The notes: generated by a model from the sequence alone, not told the origin. A stretch of 64,000 nt of DNA from Halichondria panicea (GCF_963675165.1 NC_087392.1:5207942-5271941), one strand, 5' to 3'; positions 14,261 through 24,888 are shown, numbered from the stretch's first letter. Translations and numbers: made by a program.

Positions 14261-15377
14261 TAGCCTCGACTCCAGCCCCTTGAATAGTGGGCCTGGTATT
14301 TACTGTTGGCGCGTGGGTGGACAATTAATTTATTATTTACCGTATTTTATCTCATTGAACGTTAAAACAGTATTTTATCTTATTGTGATAAAGAACAGAA
14401 AAAAGAAAAAGAAGAGGCTACCTCTCTCTGTATATACTGTAGACAGAGACAGCTAAGTAAAACATCAGCTCTGTAGATTTATTTATTAACTTGAGACTCG
14501 GATCGGATACACACTCAGGCGACAGTTAATCTCATCAGAAATTAGTTAAACCTGTGGGTAAAAAATAAATAAATGTGGATAAGTACAGTGGCTGTGACGT
14601 AACATAATGTGAGGACTACTTATTGACTTACACAATAGATTTACCATTGAAAGCACTATCCATTAATACACACTCAAGCAACAAGTCCGGATACACACTC
14701 AAGCAACAAGTCCCTCGGATTGTAAACACATTCAGGCCACACAGTTCTCGGATCAGATACCACGTACTTACTCTGTGACCAATTTTCGGCAAATATCACA
14801 ACAATACTTCCTTCCAGAGAGAATGGCACTGAACGTCGAACAGACACACCAACACTTTGAAGATGGCTTCACTCAGAGAAACAAGAGGAGAAATCACCAT
14901 CACAACACTTCTTTCAGAGAGAGGTGCACTGGTCCTGTCAAGCTTCACATCAATCAAGAAAGGGAGTGTCTGGAAAGCAGATGGACTTGCTCTGGGACTT
15001 GCCATAGCCGGTCGGTACGGTACCCACATAAACACCAGCGTACAGACACTTCAACGCCTCCAGCTGCTTGTCTTTCAAGACTAGACCTGGTTTTCCAACA
15101 CAGGATAACGCGTACGCGAGAGCAGAAGAGAAGGTAGCAACCATTACACAACTATTTCTTTTTTCAATGACATCATTATAAATGAAACGGATATCAATGT
15201 TTTACAAACTAATGCGGAATAAGAATACTGATAAATATACTGCAATTTACGATTACCCAGATTCTGGGTAATTCTGGCGCATGCGTAAACAGTGTATGCC
15301 ATAAAGGCTAAAAAAAAAAAAAAAAAAAAAAAAATGTATACCAGGCCGTCTTTCTTAGCGGCTTGGAATCGAGGCTA
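14261..15377. mobile_element. 1.1-kb TAGCCTCGA-family element carrying a helicase fragment
   Basis: Begins TAGCCTCGACTCCAG and ends CTTGGAATCGAGGCTA. It is flanked by an exact 9-bp direct repeat GTTGTGCCA (14252-14260 and 15378-15386), which fixes both ends. The same terminal sequence borders elements at 17886-18648, 23595-23690, 24817-24876 and 57097-57154, each with 9-10 bp target duplications. A 9-11 bp duplication is typical of Mutator-like elements (established knowledge). Inside, on the - strand, is a broken RecQ-like helicase segment; no transposase is seen. An A-run lies at 15310-15333. Confidence 0.8.
14800..15144 (-). pseudogene. RecQ-like DEAD helicase fragment inside a transposon
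   Basis: Reading the - strand from 15144: LKDKQLEALKCLYAG, then VYVGTVPTGYGKS, the Walker A (motif I) of RecQ-type helicases. After one frameshift near the codons for ICF (about 14970) the frame continues LPFLIDVKLDR and RSVVMVISPLVSL, which matches motif Ia. Order and spacing fit the first ~100 residues of the helicase core. DEAH/SAT and later motifs are absent. It is too short to act and is enclosed by transposon ends, so it looks like a captured gene piece. Identification rests on motifs seen; the capture is inference. Confidence 0.65.
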
Positions 15378-15465
15378 GTTGTGCCAGTGAGGTGGGCGGG
15401 TTTTACGATCTTTACCCAACCAGCCTTTGTCATGCGCCAGAGGCGGGCCACGTCCATCTAAGCGA

Positions 15466-16999
15466 ATGTGCATAAGAGTGGCAGTGGGAGAAAGCAGCTA
15501 CCAGTATCAACATGAAGGGCCTCCTCCATCATATCACACGCTACATGATCAAGGTGAGATGCTTTACACCGCTGTAGAGGTAGGCTATATCTATTGAATA
15601 GAATCCGCCATTGTGTCAGCTGTAGTACAGCTGATACAGTAGCGGATTCAGGAAAAGAAAAGGGGGGTTCCAAAGTCTGAAGTGTGGCGCGGCAGCACAA
15701 AATTTTTGGAGAACGCCCATGCACTGTCCCAATAAAATTTGTCAGTGGTTGATATAACAAACTTCTTCACTACTACTGCATGTAACTGTGTCTGGCCTGG
15801 AGAGTTAAACACAGTAATAGCCACATGTGGTGCTGTCTGTAACCTCAAAAATAGCTCACTCAGCCAAAACTAGTCAGCAATAAGAGAAAAGTAAAAGGGG
15901 GGTTCAATGGAACCCCTGGAACCCCTCTGGATCCGCCACTGCTAATTGGTATAATGAATACTGATTGTTGTTAATTAATATAGTACAGCTCTTCCAAGAC
16001 GAAGTGCTCCTCCACTTCCAGCTCCAAGACCAAGTGCTCCTCCACCTCCAGCTCTTCCAAGACCAAGTGCTGCTCCACCTCCACCTCCAGCTCCAAGACC
16101 AAGTGTTCCTCCACCTCCAGCTCCAAGACCAAGTGCTCCTCCTCCTTTTTCAGTGATAGATTTTGGTAGGGCCAACTCACAGCCGCCAATAGAGAATCCT
16201 CCACTGCTACCAGACACTCCTGAAGTGAATGCAGGAACGGAAGTATTCAGTCTAGAGAAGTTTGTGTTTCTATGGCTAGGAATTGGTCGTAAATATTGTG
16301 AGTGATAAGATTAGCTGCTGAAGTTATGAGCAAAACTTAAATGTTGGATAATTCCTCACAAAAAGTTGCTTTTTAACAATAGCAATGCTAATGCTGTGCT
16401 TACAGCCAGCCTGCTATAAGTTGTAGTCATTGTGTAGTCATTGTGTAGTCATTGTGTATCCAGAAAAATGTGATTTTCATTAACGATGAACTGTTACTCA
16501 CATACAGCGGGGCTGTGCCTTGTGGTGTTTTTGCTCCTATATGCTGGGGGAATTGTCACAATTATTATAGCAGGGGAGCATTCTTTTGCACAGAACATCC
16601 ATTAACAGTGTTTCTCTATTCTTTACAGCACTCCTTCTCCCTTATCAGCCTTATCAGCCTTATCCAAATCCAGATCCATATTATTATTGTAATCCTCAAC
16701 AAGGTTATATTTTGTGCCTTCTTTCTGGAGTCTTGTTCCTTTTGATCGGAAGTTACTGGCCAATTGCTTACTGCTGGAAAATAAGGCAGAGTCGCAACTT
16801 CACAATTCTGGGCTGCTACTCGTGTGTTTTGTCAACATTAATTGTCTCTTGTGTGGCAGCATTGGGTGCGACAATGTTTCAATGTTTTGATCCTATTTCA
16901 TTTGGTGTTAGTATTGCTATGGGAGTTGTTATTTTCATATTTTTGTGCTCTAGTGTTTGTTGTTTGTGTTGTAGCAACAAAATTGGTAGAATTTGTTAG
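15466..16999 (+). CDS. Array copy 9: open frame but mutated splice donor and start
   Basis: Exons 15466-15553, 15989-16297, 16508-16573, 16629-16999 sum to 834 nt (277 aa) in frame. Two oddities. The family start ATG has become GTG (15484), but an in-frame ATG at 15466 opens a short extension MCIRVAVGESSYQYQ. The exon 3 donor reads GCAG|GGGAGC instead of GCAG|GTGAGC, so normal splicing should fail and read-through meets TAA within 13 codons. Exon 2 has an expanded Pro-rich tract: five rounds of PAPRPSAPP-like units against one or two elsewhere. Helices and NKIGRIC tail are normal. It is either a very young pseudogene or uses an unseen donor. Confidence 0.55.
15637..15941. mobile_element. Element with AGTGGCGGATCCAG ends in intron 1 of copy 9
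   Basis: Starts CAGTAGCGGATTCAGG and ends CTGGATCCGCCACTG, inverted ends of about 15 bp around a 305-bp body that includes GGGGGGTTC tracts near both ends. hAT-like MITEs with this GGCGGATCCAG terminus are common in invertebrates (recalled, not checked). No coding capacity. Confidence 0.55.
15989..16150 (+). repeat. Coding tandem repeat, Pro-rich units in copy 9 exon 2
   Basis: About five imperfect 27-36 bp units of the form CCAAGACCAAGTGCTCCTCC plus CCTCCAGCT. All keep the reading frame and extend the PPRPSAPP segment of the cytosolic tail. Other copies have one or two units. Confidence 0.85.
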
Positions 17000-17285
17000 G
17001 TTAAAGAGACAGATAATTATTTTACATGGTAGCCAGTATTTTAATAATCGTGCGTATATAGCAACATCTGTTTGCAAAGTTTCATTAAAGTTACTTTTTT
17101 TTTAATTGGTACCTAAGGCCACAATTAATTTGTAGAGTGATAAGATCAACTGCTGATTGTAACGGCTGGCTTGCGAGACTGCTGTGCATTAACAATAGCA
17201 ACTTAAATCTACCTGTACTTGCAACCATAAAGCATAACAAGTCATTGTGTAACCAGAAGAATGTGATTTTCCATATTAAAATGTG

Positions 17286-17345
17286 AGTCTCACGAATCAA
17301 CCGCGCCTCTCGGTGTCCTGAGAGGTGCGGTTGATTCGTGAGACT
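17286..17345. repeat. 60-bp hairpin
   Basis: Arms begin AGTCTCACGAATCAACCGC and end GCGGTTGATTCGTGAGACT, with a short CGGTGTC loop. Near-perfect palindrome inside a relic of array intron 2. Probably a very short inverted-repeat element. Confidence 0.7.
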
Positions 17346-17372
17346 AATTAAAATGAAAGCACCGCAGGTGCT

Positions 17373-18695
17373 GATGCCTCGGTGGAGATGCTAAAGCTAC
17401 ATAACATAAAGCTACTAGAGTCTAATAGCTTTTATACACATGACATGATAAACAATTAATTTTGCTGCATGCAAACTCAAGGAGTGGGTAATGATCAACC
17501 ATGATTGTTGTTAAAAACATCGATGCCAAAAGTTCAAGTCTAAAATAGCAGAGCCTTACAGCTCTCTTCTCATTCTTGCAGCTACCAATAGCTAGCGTTC
17601 TAGTGCAAAGCTAACTACTAAGTAGAGTAGCAACACTCGGTAAACAAGTTTGGCTACGTACTCTTCTGAAAAGGCTGCAATGGCATTCCAAGTAAGCAAA
17701 ACTTGTCATAACTCGAGAACGAAGCATTATTTTGCAAATCCACGAATTAAAATCCAAGTAAACATGACTAGAAGCCTATAGAAACTCTTACTTGCACTTG
17801 ATTCATCCTTGAGCAGCTGTAGCAGTCTACACAGACAGACAGACAGACAGACAGACACACACACACACACAGACACACAAACACATAGCCTCGATTCCAG
17901 GCCGCTTGAACAAGGCGGCCTGGTATACCTTGTATGCGCATGCGTGTACATTACCCCAAAAAGGGGGTAATCCGTGTATTTGTGGATACTGTCAGTAAAA
18001 TAAACCGTATACTATTTGTATTCTGATTTTACAGTCCGTTACATAGAAGTATTGTGTAAAGATGACTGAGTTCTTACGCCCTTTATTATATCAAGCCAAG
18101 TCTCTACTTAATTAACGACACCCTACACTGTAAGGCTACAGATGTTATAGGAAAGGCATGATGTGTTCCTGTGGGTCCCCTGATGAGGCTGTGGTAATAT
18201 AGACCAGGCAAGTGTTCTGCTACTAAATCTTGCCTTTATGTTCGACAAGAAGTCATTGCTGAAGATAAAGAAGCTAATGATTACTTCTAAAAGCTTTTAA
18301 TAAGCTTTAACTCGACACTCAGGAAGTTATTCACTCAAGATCTACTGATGTATTAAAGAGTCCACCACTCTTCCTAGCTGGCAGCTCTAGCTGTCTGGGA
18401 GGCTTTCTTGAACTGTCTCTTTGATAAACAGAGCTAGAAGAAGCAACACTGCTGCAGCATAATTATTCTACTTTGATTAGTGTCTCTGAAAGCTGCCATT
18501 GTGGTCACATTGTCATACGTATTATTCCCTTTTGTAACTTTGTCCGTTTTTTACAATTTGTATGATGAAATTGTTGTCAATTATTTTGCGCATGCGCATA
18601 CAAGGTATACCAGGCCGCCTTGTTCAAGCGGCCTGGAATCGAGGCTAACAAACACACTACCGTATACCTCGCTTGCGCATGCGCACCGAGGCATA
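17373..18695. mobile_element. TGCCTCGGTG repeat with nested insertion
   Basis: It shares a long stretch with 22101-23005: same beginning (GCACCGCAGGTGCTGAT), same middle (GTGGGTAATGATCAACCATG, CTAGTGCA-AGCTAACTACTA) and same end (GCTTGCGCATGCGCACCGAGGC). The ends are weakly inverted (TGCCTCGGTG / CACCGAGGCA). This copy is split by the 763-bp element at 17886-18648; the other is split by a different element at 22331-22912. No coding sequence. Confidence 0.65.
17886..18648. mobile_element. TAGCCTCGA-family element, 763 bp, 9-bp target duplication
   Basis: Long inverted arms of about 65 bp: the left begins TAGCCTCGATTCCAGGCCGC, the right ends GCGGCCTGGAATCGAGGCTA, and both contain GCGCATGCG. 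It is flanked by ACAAACACA on both sides (17877-17885, 18649-18657). The sister repeat at about 22951-22973 shows the same site uninterrupted (ACACAAACACACTACCGTAT), which is an empty-site proof of insertion. Confidence 0.85.
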
Positions 18696-18713
18696 ATGAT
18701 GGATTGTACTCAC

Positions 18714-19320
18714 ATACAGCTGGGCTCAGCCTTGTGATGTTAACATGCTCCTATAATTATATGACTGTCAGGGGAATTATCGTAATTGTTGTGACAGGTA
18801 AGCATTTATTTGCATAAAACAAATTCATGCAATTATGTGACTGTCAGGGGAATTATCGTAATTGTTGTGACAGGTAAGCATTTATTTGCATAAAACAAAT
18901 TCATCCATACAGTTTTTTTTATTTTACAGCAATTCTTCTTTTCAGCGTTCCTCGGATCACTGAAATCCTTTAATCCTGTAATCTTTAACATCACGTACAT
19001 TATTATCATTCTTTCTGGAGTGTGTTGGGAGTTGCTGGCCAAATTGCTGACATGGATATACTGCTGGATATAAGACAGAATGGAAACTTCACAATGCTGG
19101 GCTACTTATGGTTATTGATTGTTTCTTGTTTGGCATTCGCAACAATGGCAGCTAGATCTGCTTGTTTGATATTCATTGATTGCATGCTGTTAACAATGGA
19201 AGCTGTTGTTTTTATGTTTTCAGTAAAATTAAAACACTCGAGTACAATTATAATTGAGTGTTTTTAATAATACATGGTTTATTTGTTTGTGTAATAGTAG
19301 AATTTGTAATTACTGAAAGT
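18714..19320 (+). pseudogene. Array copy 10: decayed, with internal duplication
   Basis: Exon 3 begins at 18718 (CTGGGCTCAGCC) but contains stops. A segment of about 76 bp covering its end and donor is duplicated in tandem (about 18757-18832 and 18833-18908). Exon 4 (from 18930) is frameshifted through helix 2; helix 3 (NFTMLGYLWLLIVSCLAF) is readable. No exon 1 or 2. Confidence 0.75.
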
Positions 19321-19423
19321 GTTTGTGCTCTGTTGGGAAGAATTATTTTGATAACTGTGCTAAAATTAGCCTCGATCCCAGGCCACACTGAACTGACAAG
19401 ATGGCCTTACGGGGGCGAGGTTG

Positions 19424-20458
19424 ATGATGATCTTTACCCAACCAGCACTCACGCGCAGGCGCAGTTGCAAGCGGTACCAGCACAAAGATGATTATCTCGT
19501 GCATGATCAAGGTGAGATGCTTTACATAGCAGAGAGGCTAGATATCTATTGGTATAATGAATACTGATTGTTGTTTAATACAGCTCCTCCAAGACCAAGT
19601 GCCCCTCCACCTTTTCTAGTGACAGGTTTTGGGTACCGGGAGGGTAATCCACACGTCAATCCACAACTGCTAGTTGCAAGGGAGAATGCTCCACTGCTAC
19701 CAGACACTCCTGAAGTGAATGCAAGAATGGAAGTGTTCAGTCTAGAGAAGTTTGTGTTTTTATGCCTAGGAATTGGTCATAAATATTGTGAGTGGACGCA
19801 GTTAAGTGCTGTGAAGTACATGTATGAGCAAAAAAACTTGGACACTCTGAACATCATGTCTGCTCTTTCTGTATTATTAACTGTACTTATAACCAACCTG
19901 CTGCTATATGTAGTCATTGTGTAGCCAGCTGATGAATGTGATTTCCATAAACGATGAACTATATTGTTTGTTACTCACGTACAGCTGGACTGTGCCTTGT
20001 GGTGTTTTTGCTCATATATGTCGGGGGAATTGCCTTAATTGTTGAAGCAGGTGAGCATTCATTTGCATAGCATAATTCCATTGTCTTTTATTGTTACAGT
20101 ACAGATTTTTGCTGTCACTCCTCAGGGATATTATGGTTGTAATCCTCAACAAGCTGATTTTTTATGCATTCTTTCTGGAGTCTTGTTTCTTTTGATTGGA
20201 AGTTGCTGGCCAATTGCTTACTGCTGGAAAAGAAGGCCAAGTTGCAACTTCACAATGCTGGGCTGCTACTTGTGGCTTTTGTCTGTATTGATTGTGTCCT
20301 GTTTGGCAGCATTGGGCGCAACAATGGTAGCTGCTAACTGCTCTGATCCTCTTTCATTGATTGTTGTTATTACTATGGGAGCTGTTGTTGTGACGTTTTT
20401 GTGCTCTAGTGTTTGTTGTTTGTGTTTTTTTAGCAGAAAAATTGGTAGAATTTGTTAG
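19424..20458 (+). CDS. Array copy 11: intact frame with replaced start
   Basis: Exons 19424-19511, 19584-19787, 19985-20050, 20100-20458; 717 nt, 238 aa, all introns phase 1. The usual ATGGGAGAAAGAAGC is deleted. Upstream ATG ATG codons (19424, 19427) are in frame and open, giving MMIFTQPALTRRRSCKRYQ from what is 5' leader in other copies. Exon 1 lacks the PPxY motif and reads YQHKDDYLVHDQ. The N-tail has PPRPSAPPPF and RENAPLL. Exon 4 is almost identical to that of copy 12, including the 3' flank. Whether the upstream ATG is used needs transcript data; the rest of the gene is intact. Confidence 0.7.
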
Positions 20459-20706
20459 GTTTAGATCTAATACAGAGACTGACTGTGATGATGAATCGAA
20501 GCTGATAGTGTTCACTCTCTATATTGAATTATGGATCAATTAAGTGCCATTCTCAACTGAGTTTCATTGGCACATGGAGCTGTTTTCTGAGGCTAGTAGT
20601 ATATGAAACTTTGAATTTCAGTGAAGTATGACAACGTTATGACAACTTTATGAAGGTCAAACTCAACACAAATAGACTTTAGTGTGGTGCAACCATTAGT
20701 AATCTA

Positions 20707-20898
20707 TACCGGGTAATTTTCGTGGGGTATAATATATTCGTGGGCAGGCTCCTCCAGGAAATTTTAACGTAGGCGTGGCTTGTCGGAACGTAGTCATAGG
20801 AATGCCATGCAGCCACGAGACTAAAAACGAAATTTTTACTCGCGAATACCACTGTTTCTCGAGTTGAACGACACCCACGAAACTTACCCGCTATACGG
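20707..20898. mobile_element. MITE, TACCGTATAGCG family
   Basis: About 190 bp, starting TACCGGGTAATTTTCGTGGGG and ending CCCACGAAACTTACCCGCTATACGG. It sits between copies 11 and 12 next to a partial MITE of the 10117 type. No coding capacity. Confidence 0.6.
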
Positions 20899-20951
20899 CT
20901 GGTATATAATTTCAGTAAACTCGTACCATCTCACAATACTCTCTTTTCGAC

Positions 20952-21944
20952 ATGGAAGAAAGAGGCTACCAACACTTACAGTGGCAACACAAAGATGATT
21001 ATCTTAGGCATGATCAAGGTGAGATGCTTTACACAGTTGTAGGCTATAGCCTATGTCTATTCGTATCATGAATGCTGTTGTCAATACAGCTCTCCCAAGA
21101 CCAAGTGCCCCTCCTGCACCTCTTCCATTGACAGGTTTTGGGACCCTGGAGAGCAATCCACAGCCGCCAGTTGCAAGGGAGAATGCTCCACTGCTACCAG
21201 ACACTCCTGAAGTGAATGCAGAAACGGAAGTATTCAGTCTAGAGAAGTTTGTGTTTTTATGGCTCGGAATTGGTCATAAATATTGTGAGTGGACGCAGTG
21301 ATAAGATCAGCAGCTGCTGTGAAGTACATGTATGAGCAAAAAAATGTTATGAGCAAAAATACTTGAACACTCTGAACATCATGTCTGCTCTTACTGTATT
21401 ATTAACTGTACTTATAACCAACCTGATTTCCATAAACGATGAACTATATTGTTTATTACTCACAATACAGCTGGACTGTGCCTTGTGGTGTATTTGCTCA
21501 TATATGTCGGGGGAATTACCTTAATTCTTACAGCAGGTGAGCATTCATTTGCATAGCATAATTCTATTGTATTTAATTGTTACAGTATTGATTTTTGCTG
21601 TCACTCCTCCGGGATATTATGGTTGTAATCCTCAACAAGCTGATTTTTTATGCATTCTTTCTGGAGTCTTGTTCCTTTTGATTGGAAGTTGCTGGCCAAT
21701 TGCTTACTGCTGGAAAAGAAGGCCGAGTCGCAACTTCACAATGCTGGGCTGCTACTTGTGGCTTTTATCTGTATTGATTGTGTCCTGTTTGGCAGCATTG
21801 GGCGCAACAATGGTAGCTGCTAACTGCTCTGATCCTCTTTCATTGATTGTTGTTATTACTATGGGAGCTGTTGTTGTGACGTTTTTGTGCTCTAGTGTTT
21901 GTTGTTTGTGTTTTTTTAGCAGAAAAATTGGTAGAATTTGTTAG
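20952..21944 (+). CDS. Array copy 12: intact four-pass membrane protein
   Basis: Exons 20952-21018, 21090-21284, 21471-21536, 21586-21944; 687 nt, 228 aa, all introns phase 1, all GT-AG. The start ATGGAAGAAAGAGGC follows the conserved leader CTCACAATACTCTCTTTTCGAC. Exon 1 is the non-PPxY type (YQHLQWQHKDDYLRHDQ). The tail has LPRPSAPPAPLP and RENAPLL, then the exon 3 helix and helices 2-4 of exon 4. The first extracellular loop is short (VTPPGYYGCNPQQ) compared with copy 1. The C-terminus is FFSRKIGRIC. Its exon 4 and about 120 nt of 3' flank match copy 11 closely, so the pair arose by recent duplication. Confidence 0.85.
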
Positions 21945-22100
21945 GTTTAGATCTAATACAAACACTGACTGTGATGATGAATATAGTTTTTGTTGAATTA
22001 TGGATCAATTAAGTGCCATTCTCAACTGAGTTTCATTGGCACATGGAGCTGTTTTCTGAGGCTGCATGCTTGCTGATTTAATGAAAGCACCGCAGGTGCT

Positions 22101-23005
22101 GATACCTCGGTGGAGGTGCCAACATAAAACTACTAATAGCTAGCTTTTATACACACATTGATTATAATTATCATGATGAACATCTTTTACTGCATGCAAT
22201 CAACCAAATAGTGGGTAATGATCAACCATGATTGTTGTTAAAAACGATCTGCAAGTCAACAGAGCCTTGAGCTCTCTGCTCACTCTTGCATCTACCAATA
22301 GCTAGAGTTCTAGTGCAGAGCTAACTACTACAGCGGTTTTCAGAGTTCTTGCATCAACAATGTCTAGAGCGGAAGTCACTTGTCACGTGATATTCCCAAA
22401 CATTTAAAGGTTGGACAACATCACGGGAGCACAAATATTGCTGAGTCAGGCAAATTTTTGTACATTGATATAAATTTTATAGACAAAATTACTGAAATAA
22501 AATTTAGTTAATCAGAGAAGTCTGAAATAAGCGTGTAGCTTTCCAGTATTATAAGGAACTATTATAAGGAACTGGTTGAAGTGGCTTGCCCCGGCCTGAC
22601 TACTCATTTTGTGTTGCTGCAAGCTGATGAGTCATACAGACAGTAGAATCTCTCTTAGCTCCAGACATCCAGTCTTGTGTTACTAATAGTAGCTCACAAA
22701 ACTATTTGAACTGCTTACAATCTCAAAGATAGCTTCAGCGGGATGCAAAAGGCTTGCAAAGGCTATTTTCAAAGGTTGATTTTCTCCTAAATCATGTATT
22801 GGAAAAAAATCGGTTTGGAATGAGGTAGAAATTCAATCTTGTTACGTAATGGTTCACGTGACAAGTACTTCCGCTCTAGACATTGCAAATGCAAGAACTC
22901 TGAAAACCGCTGTAAATAGAGTAGTAACACTCAGTGAACACGTTTTGACACAGACACACAAACACACTACCGTATACATCGCTTGCGCATGCGCACCGAG
23001 GCATA
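22101..23005. mobile_element. TGCCTCGGTG repeat, second copy
   Basis: Second copy of the element at 17373-18695, here without the 763-bp insertion but with a different one at 22331-22912. The uninterrupted stretch ACACAAACACACTACCG near 22955-22971 is the empty site for the 17886 element. Confidence 0.65.
22331..22912. mobile_element. Tc1/mariner-type MITE, TA target site
   Basis: 582 bp with inverted arms of about 45 bp: it starts CAGCGGTTTTCAGAGTTCTT and ends AAGAACTCTGAAAACCGCTG, flanked by TA on both sides (22329-22330, 22913-22914). The sister repeat near 17608-17625 reads CTAACTACTAAGTAGAGTAG without it. The TA duplication is the mark of Tc1/mariner-type insertion. No transposase is visible. 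Confidence 0.8.
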
Positions 23006-23101
23006 AATGATTTCATAGTCATATCCTTACCTTACTGTGGTTACAAATGTGGTTACAAGTCACAAGTTTTACTGCATCTAAAAGCATTGAGTTCGTTGTC
23101 A

Positions 23102-23312
23102 ATTATGGCTTCATTTATGCTTTATGTGGTTGATAAGTTTGCCTGGGACTTCTCCATGGAAAATGCTAACTTTTAGCTGGTTGGAGCTTACCAGCTCTAC
23201 AGCATATAGATAGAAGCGCTTTTTAACAAGGAATTCAATGGTATATGAAACTTTGAATTTCAGTGAAGTATGACAAAGTTATTATGAAGGTCAAACTCAA
23301 CACAAATAGACT
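23102..23312. mobile_element. Reverse copy of the 10117-type MITE
   Basis: Reverse complement of 10117-10367 over most of its length (shared CTTTTTAACAAGGAATTC/GAATTCCTTGTTAAAAAG-type blocks and the ACTCAACACAAATAGACTT end). The left end is eroded. Confidence 0.65.
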
Positions 23313-23345
23313 TTAGTGTGGTGCAACCATTAGTTAATCTATACC

Positions 23346-23515
23346 GATAGCGGGTAATTTTCGTGGGGGTAAAATATTTGTTATTTTCGTGGGCAGGTTA
23401 ACCTCTTAACGTAGCCGTGGCTTATCGGAACGTAGGAATGCCGTGCAGCCACGAGACTAAACGAAATTTTTACTCACGAATACCACTGTTTCTCGAATTT
23501 TTTACCCCACGAAAC
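23346..23515. mobile_element. MITE, TACCGTATAGCG family
   Basis: About 170 bp; starts ACCGATAGCGGGTAATTTTC and ends TTTTTACCCCACGAAACTT. Same family as 20707-20898, and joined to the same neighbouring repeat, so this junction was itself duplicated. Confidence 0.55.
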
Positions 23516-23548
23516 TTAATTTCAGTAAACTCGTACCATCTCACCATA

Positions 23549-24812
23549 AGATATGAAACGCCTCCGTAAACGGACGTTTGGGCTGGGATGATGATAGCCT
23601 CGATCCCAGGCCAATCCGTCTCCAATTGAACGCTAGGTCGCCTCCTTGGAGGCGACCTAGCGTTAACAGATCGGCCTGGGATCGAGGCTAGGATGATGAT
23701 TGCCTCGGATGTAACGGTCTAGTATACGAATTTTTCCAAATAAAAATGGCTACTGAAAGTGTGTTTCTAGTTGTTCCAGCTCTGAGAGCGTCTCAGATGA
23801 CTTTTGAAAATTTCTGACAGAGAATGATGATGATGGAGGCTTGACAATAACAAGAATACACTTTACATGTGCATTCTGGGATTTAATATAGCACAAAATA
23901 TTATTATTATTTAATAACAAAAACTATGTGTCTAGATAGATTGGAAATGAATGAATCATGATAATGCTTGGCTATAATAGCTGATGTGGAGTACGGGCTT
24001 TGACATAGACATGTGGACGTCACATTCTCGTGTCATTCTTTCACCAGTCAATGAATGGTTCCTTCTTCTCGCGAGGCATTGTCTGAGGTGTAGTCTGGCT
24101 GCAAAACATAAGCAAACAGTTAAGTATGACATTGTAACTACTATAATAATTATACGAACGAATAATAATTATGTAGCTATAATTTCATAATCGAAAAATA
24201 ATAAATAATCAACAACAATTCATTGAGAGCGTGAGTTTTTAGTACATTTGAACTTGCTTTTTAGCCAAACTAAGACATGTGCATCAATAAAACTTTGTGG
24301 ACCCAGTGAACATGCTCTTACTCTACGCAATAAAACTTAGTACAGACATTCAACAAATGTGGTTCAAGAAATCAACTGACACAAAGAAGGACACTTTAAA
24401 ACACCTTCAACTGTTTGTAACCGATAGTTAAAGCATACACAAGGTCAAAAGTAAGTGGACCCAGTACCTATACCTACTGGCTAACTACTACACAAAAAAT
24501 AAACACAGTAATTCTTTTCAAACAGCAGATCAACTAACACAAGTTATTAAAAGAGTGAATATAGCCATTTTCAGCTCCACAAATCAGCTACAACGCTCTA
24601 ACTGGAACAATCATAACTTTACAGACCTAGTTAAAGCCAATCATAGTGGTATCACTTCAGCTTTCAATCGTAGACTCTTGTGACAACAGATTCTTTGCTT
24701 GCCAGTAGCTCTTCATTTTCTGGTAGATCTAGCTGTGAGACAATCCTCCTCCCAGCAAAACTCCGGATACTAGATCTGGAATCACTGTAATCTAGAGGCG
24801 TTTCATATCCTT
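23549..24812. mobile_element. 1.26-kb inverted-ended insertion in the leader of copy 13
   Basis: The conserved leader CTCGTACCATCTCAC stops at about 23545 and its continuation (CACAATACTCTCTTTTCGAC) reappears at 25138. The intervening DNA begins TAAGATATGAAACGCCTC and, before a second MITE, has GAGGCGTTTCATATCCTTATA, an inverted match of about 17 bp. Inside is a TAGCCTCGA-family hairpin (23595-23690) and AT-rich sequence without genes. Confidence 0.6.
23595..23690. mobile_element. TAGCCTCGA-family hairpin with 9-bp duplication
   Basis: 96 bp; arms TAGCCTCGATCCCAGGCC and GGCCTGGGATCGAGGCTA, plus an inner palindrome CGCTAGGTCGCC/GGCGACCTAGCG. Flanked by GGATGATGA at 23586-23594 and 23691-23699. 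Confidence 0.85.
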
Positions 24813-24816
24813 ATAG

Positions 24817-24876
24817 TAGCCTCGACTCCAGCCCCTTGAATAGTGTGCCTTTCTCAGCGGCCTGGAATCGAGGCTA
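24817..24876. mobile_element. TAGCCTCGA-family element with 10-bp duplication
   Basis: 60 bp, starting TAGCCTCGACTCCAGCC and ending GGCCTGGAATCGAGGCTA, flanked by ATCCTTATAG (24807-24816, 24877-24886). Confidence 0.8.
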
Positions 24877-24888
24877 ATCCTTATAGTA

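Noticed and set aside
14800-15144. A functional RecQ helicase gene
   Set aside because: Only motifs I and Ia are present, with a frameshift between, and the piece lies inside transposon ends with a target duplication.
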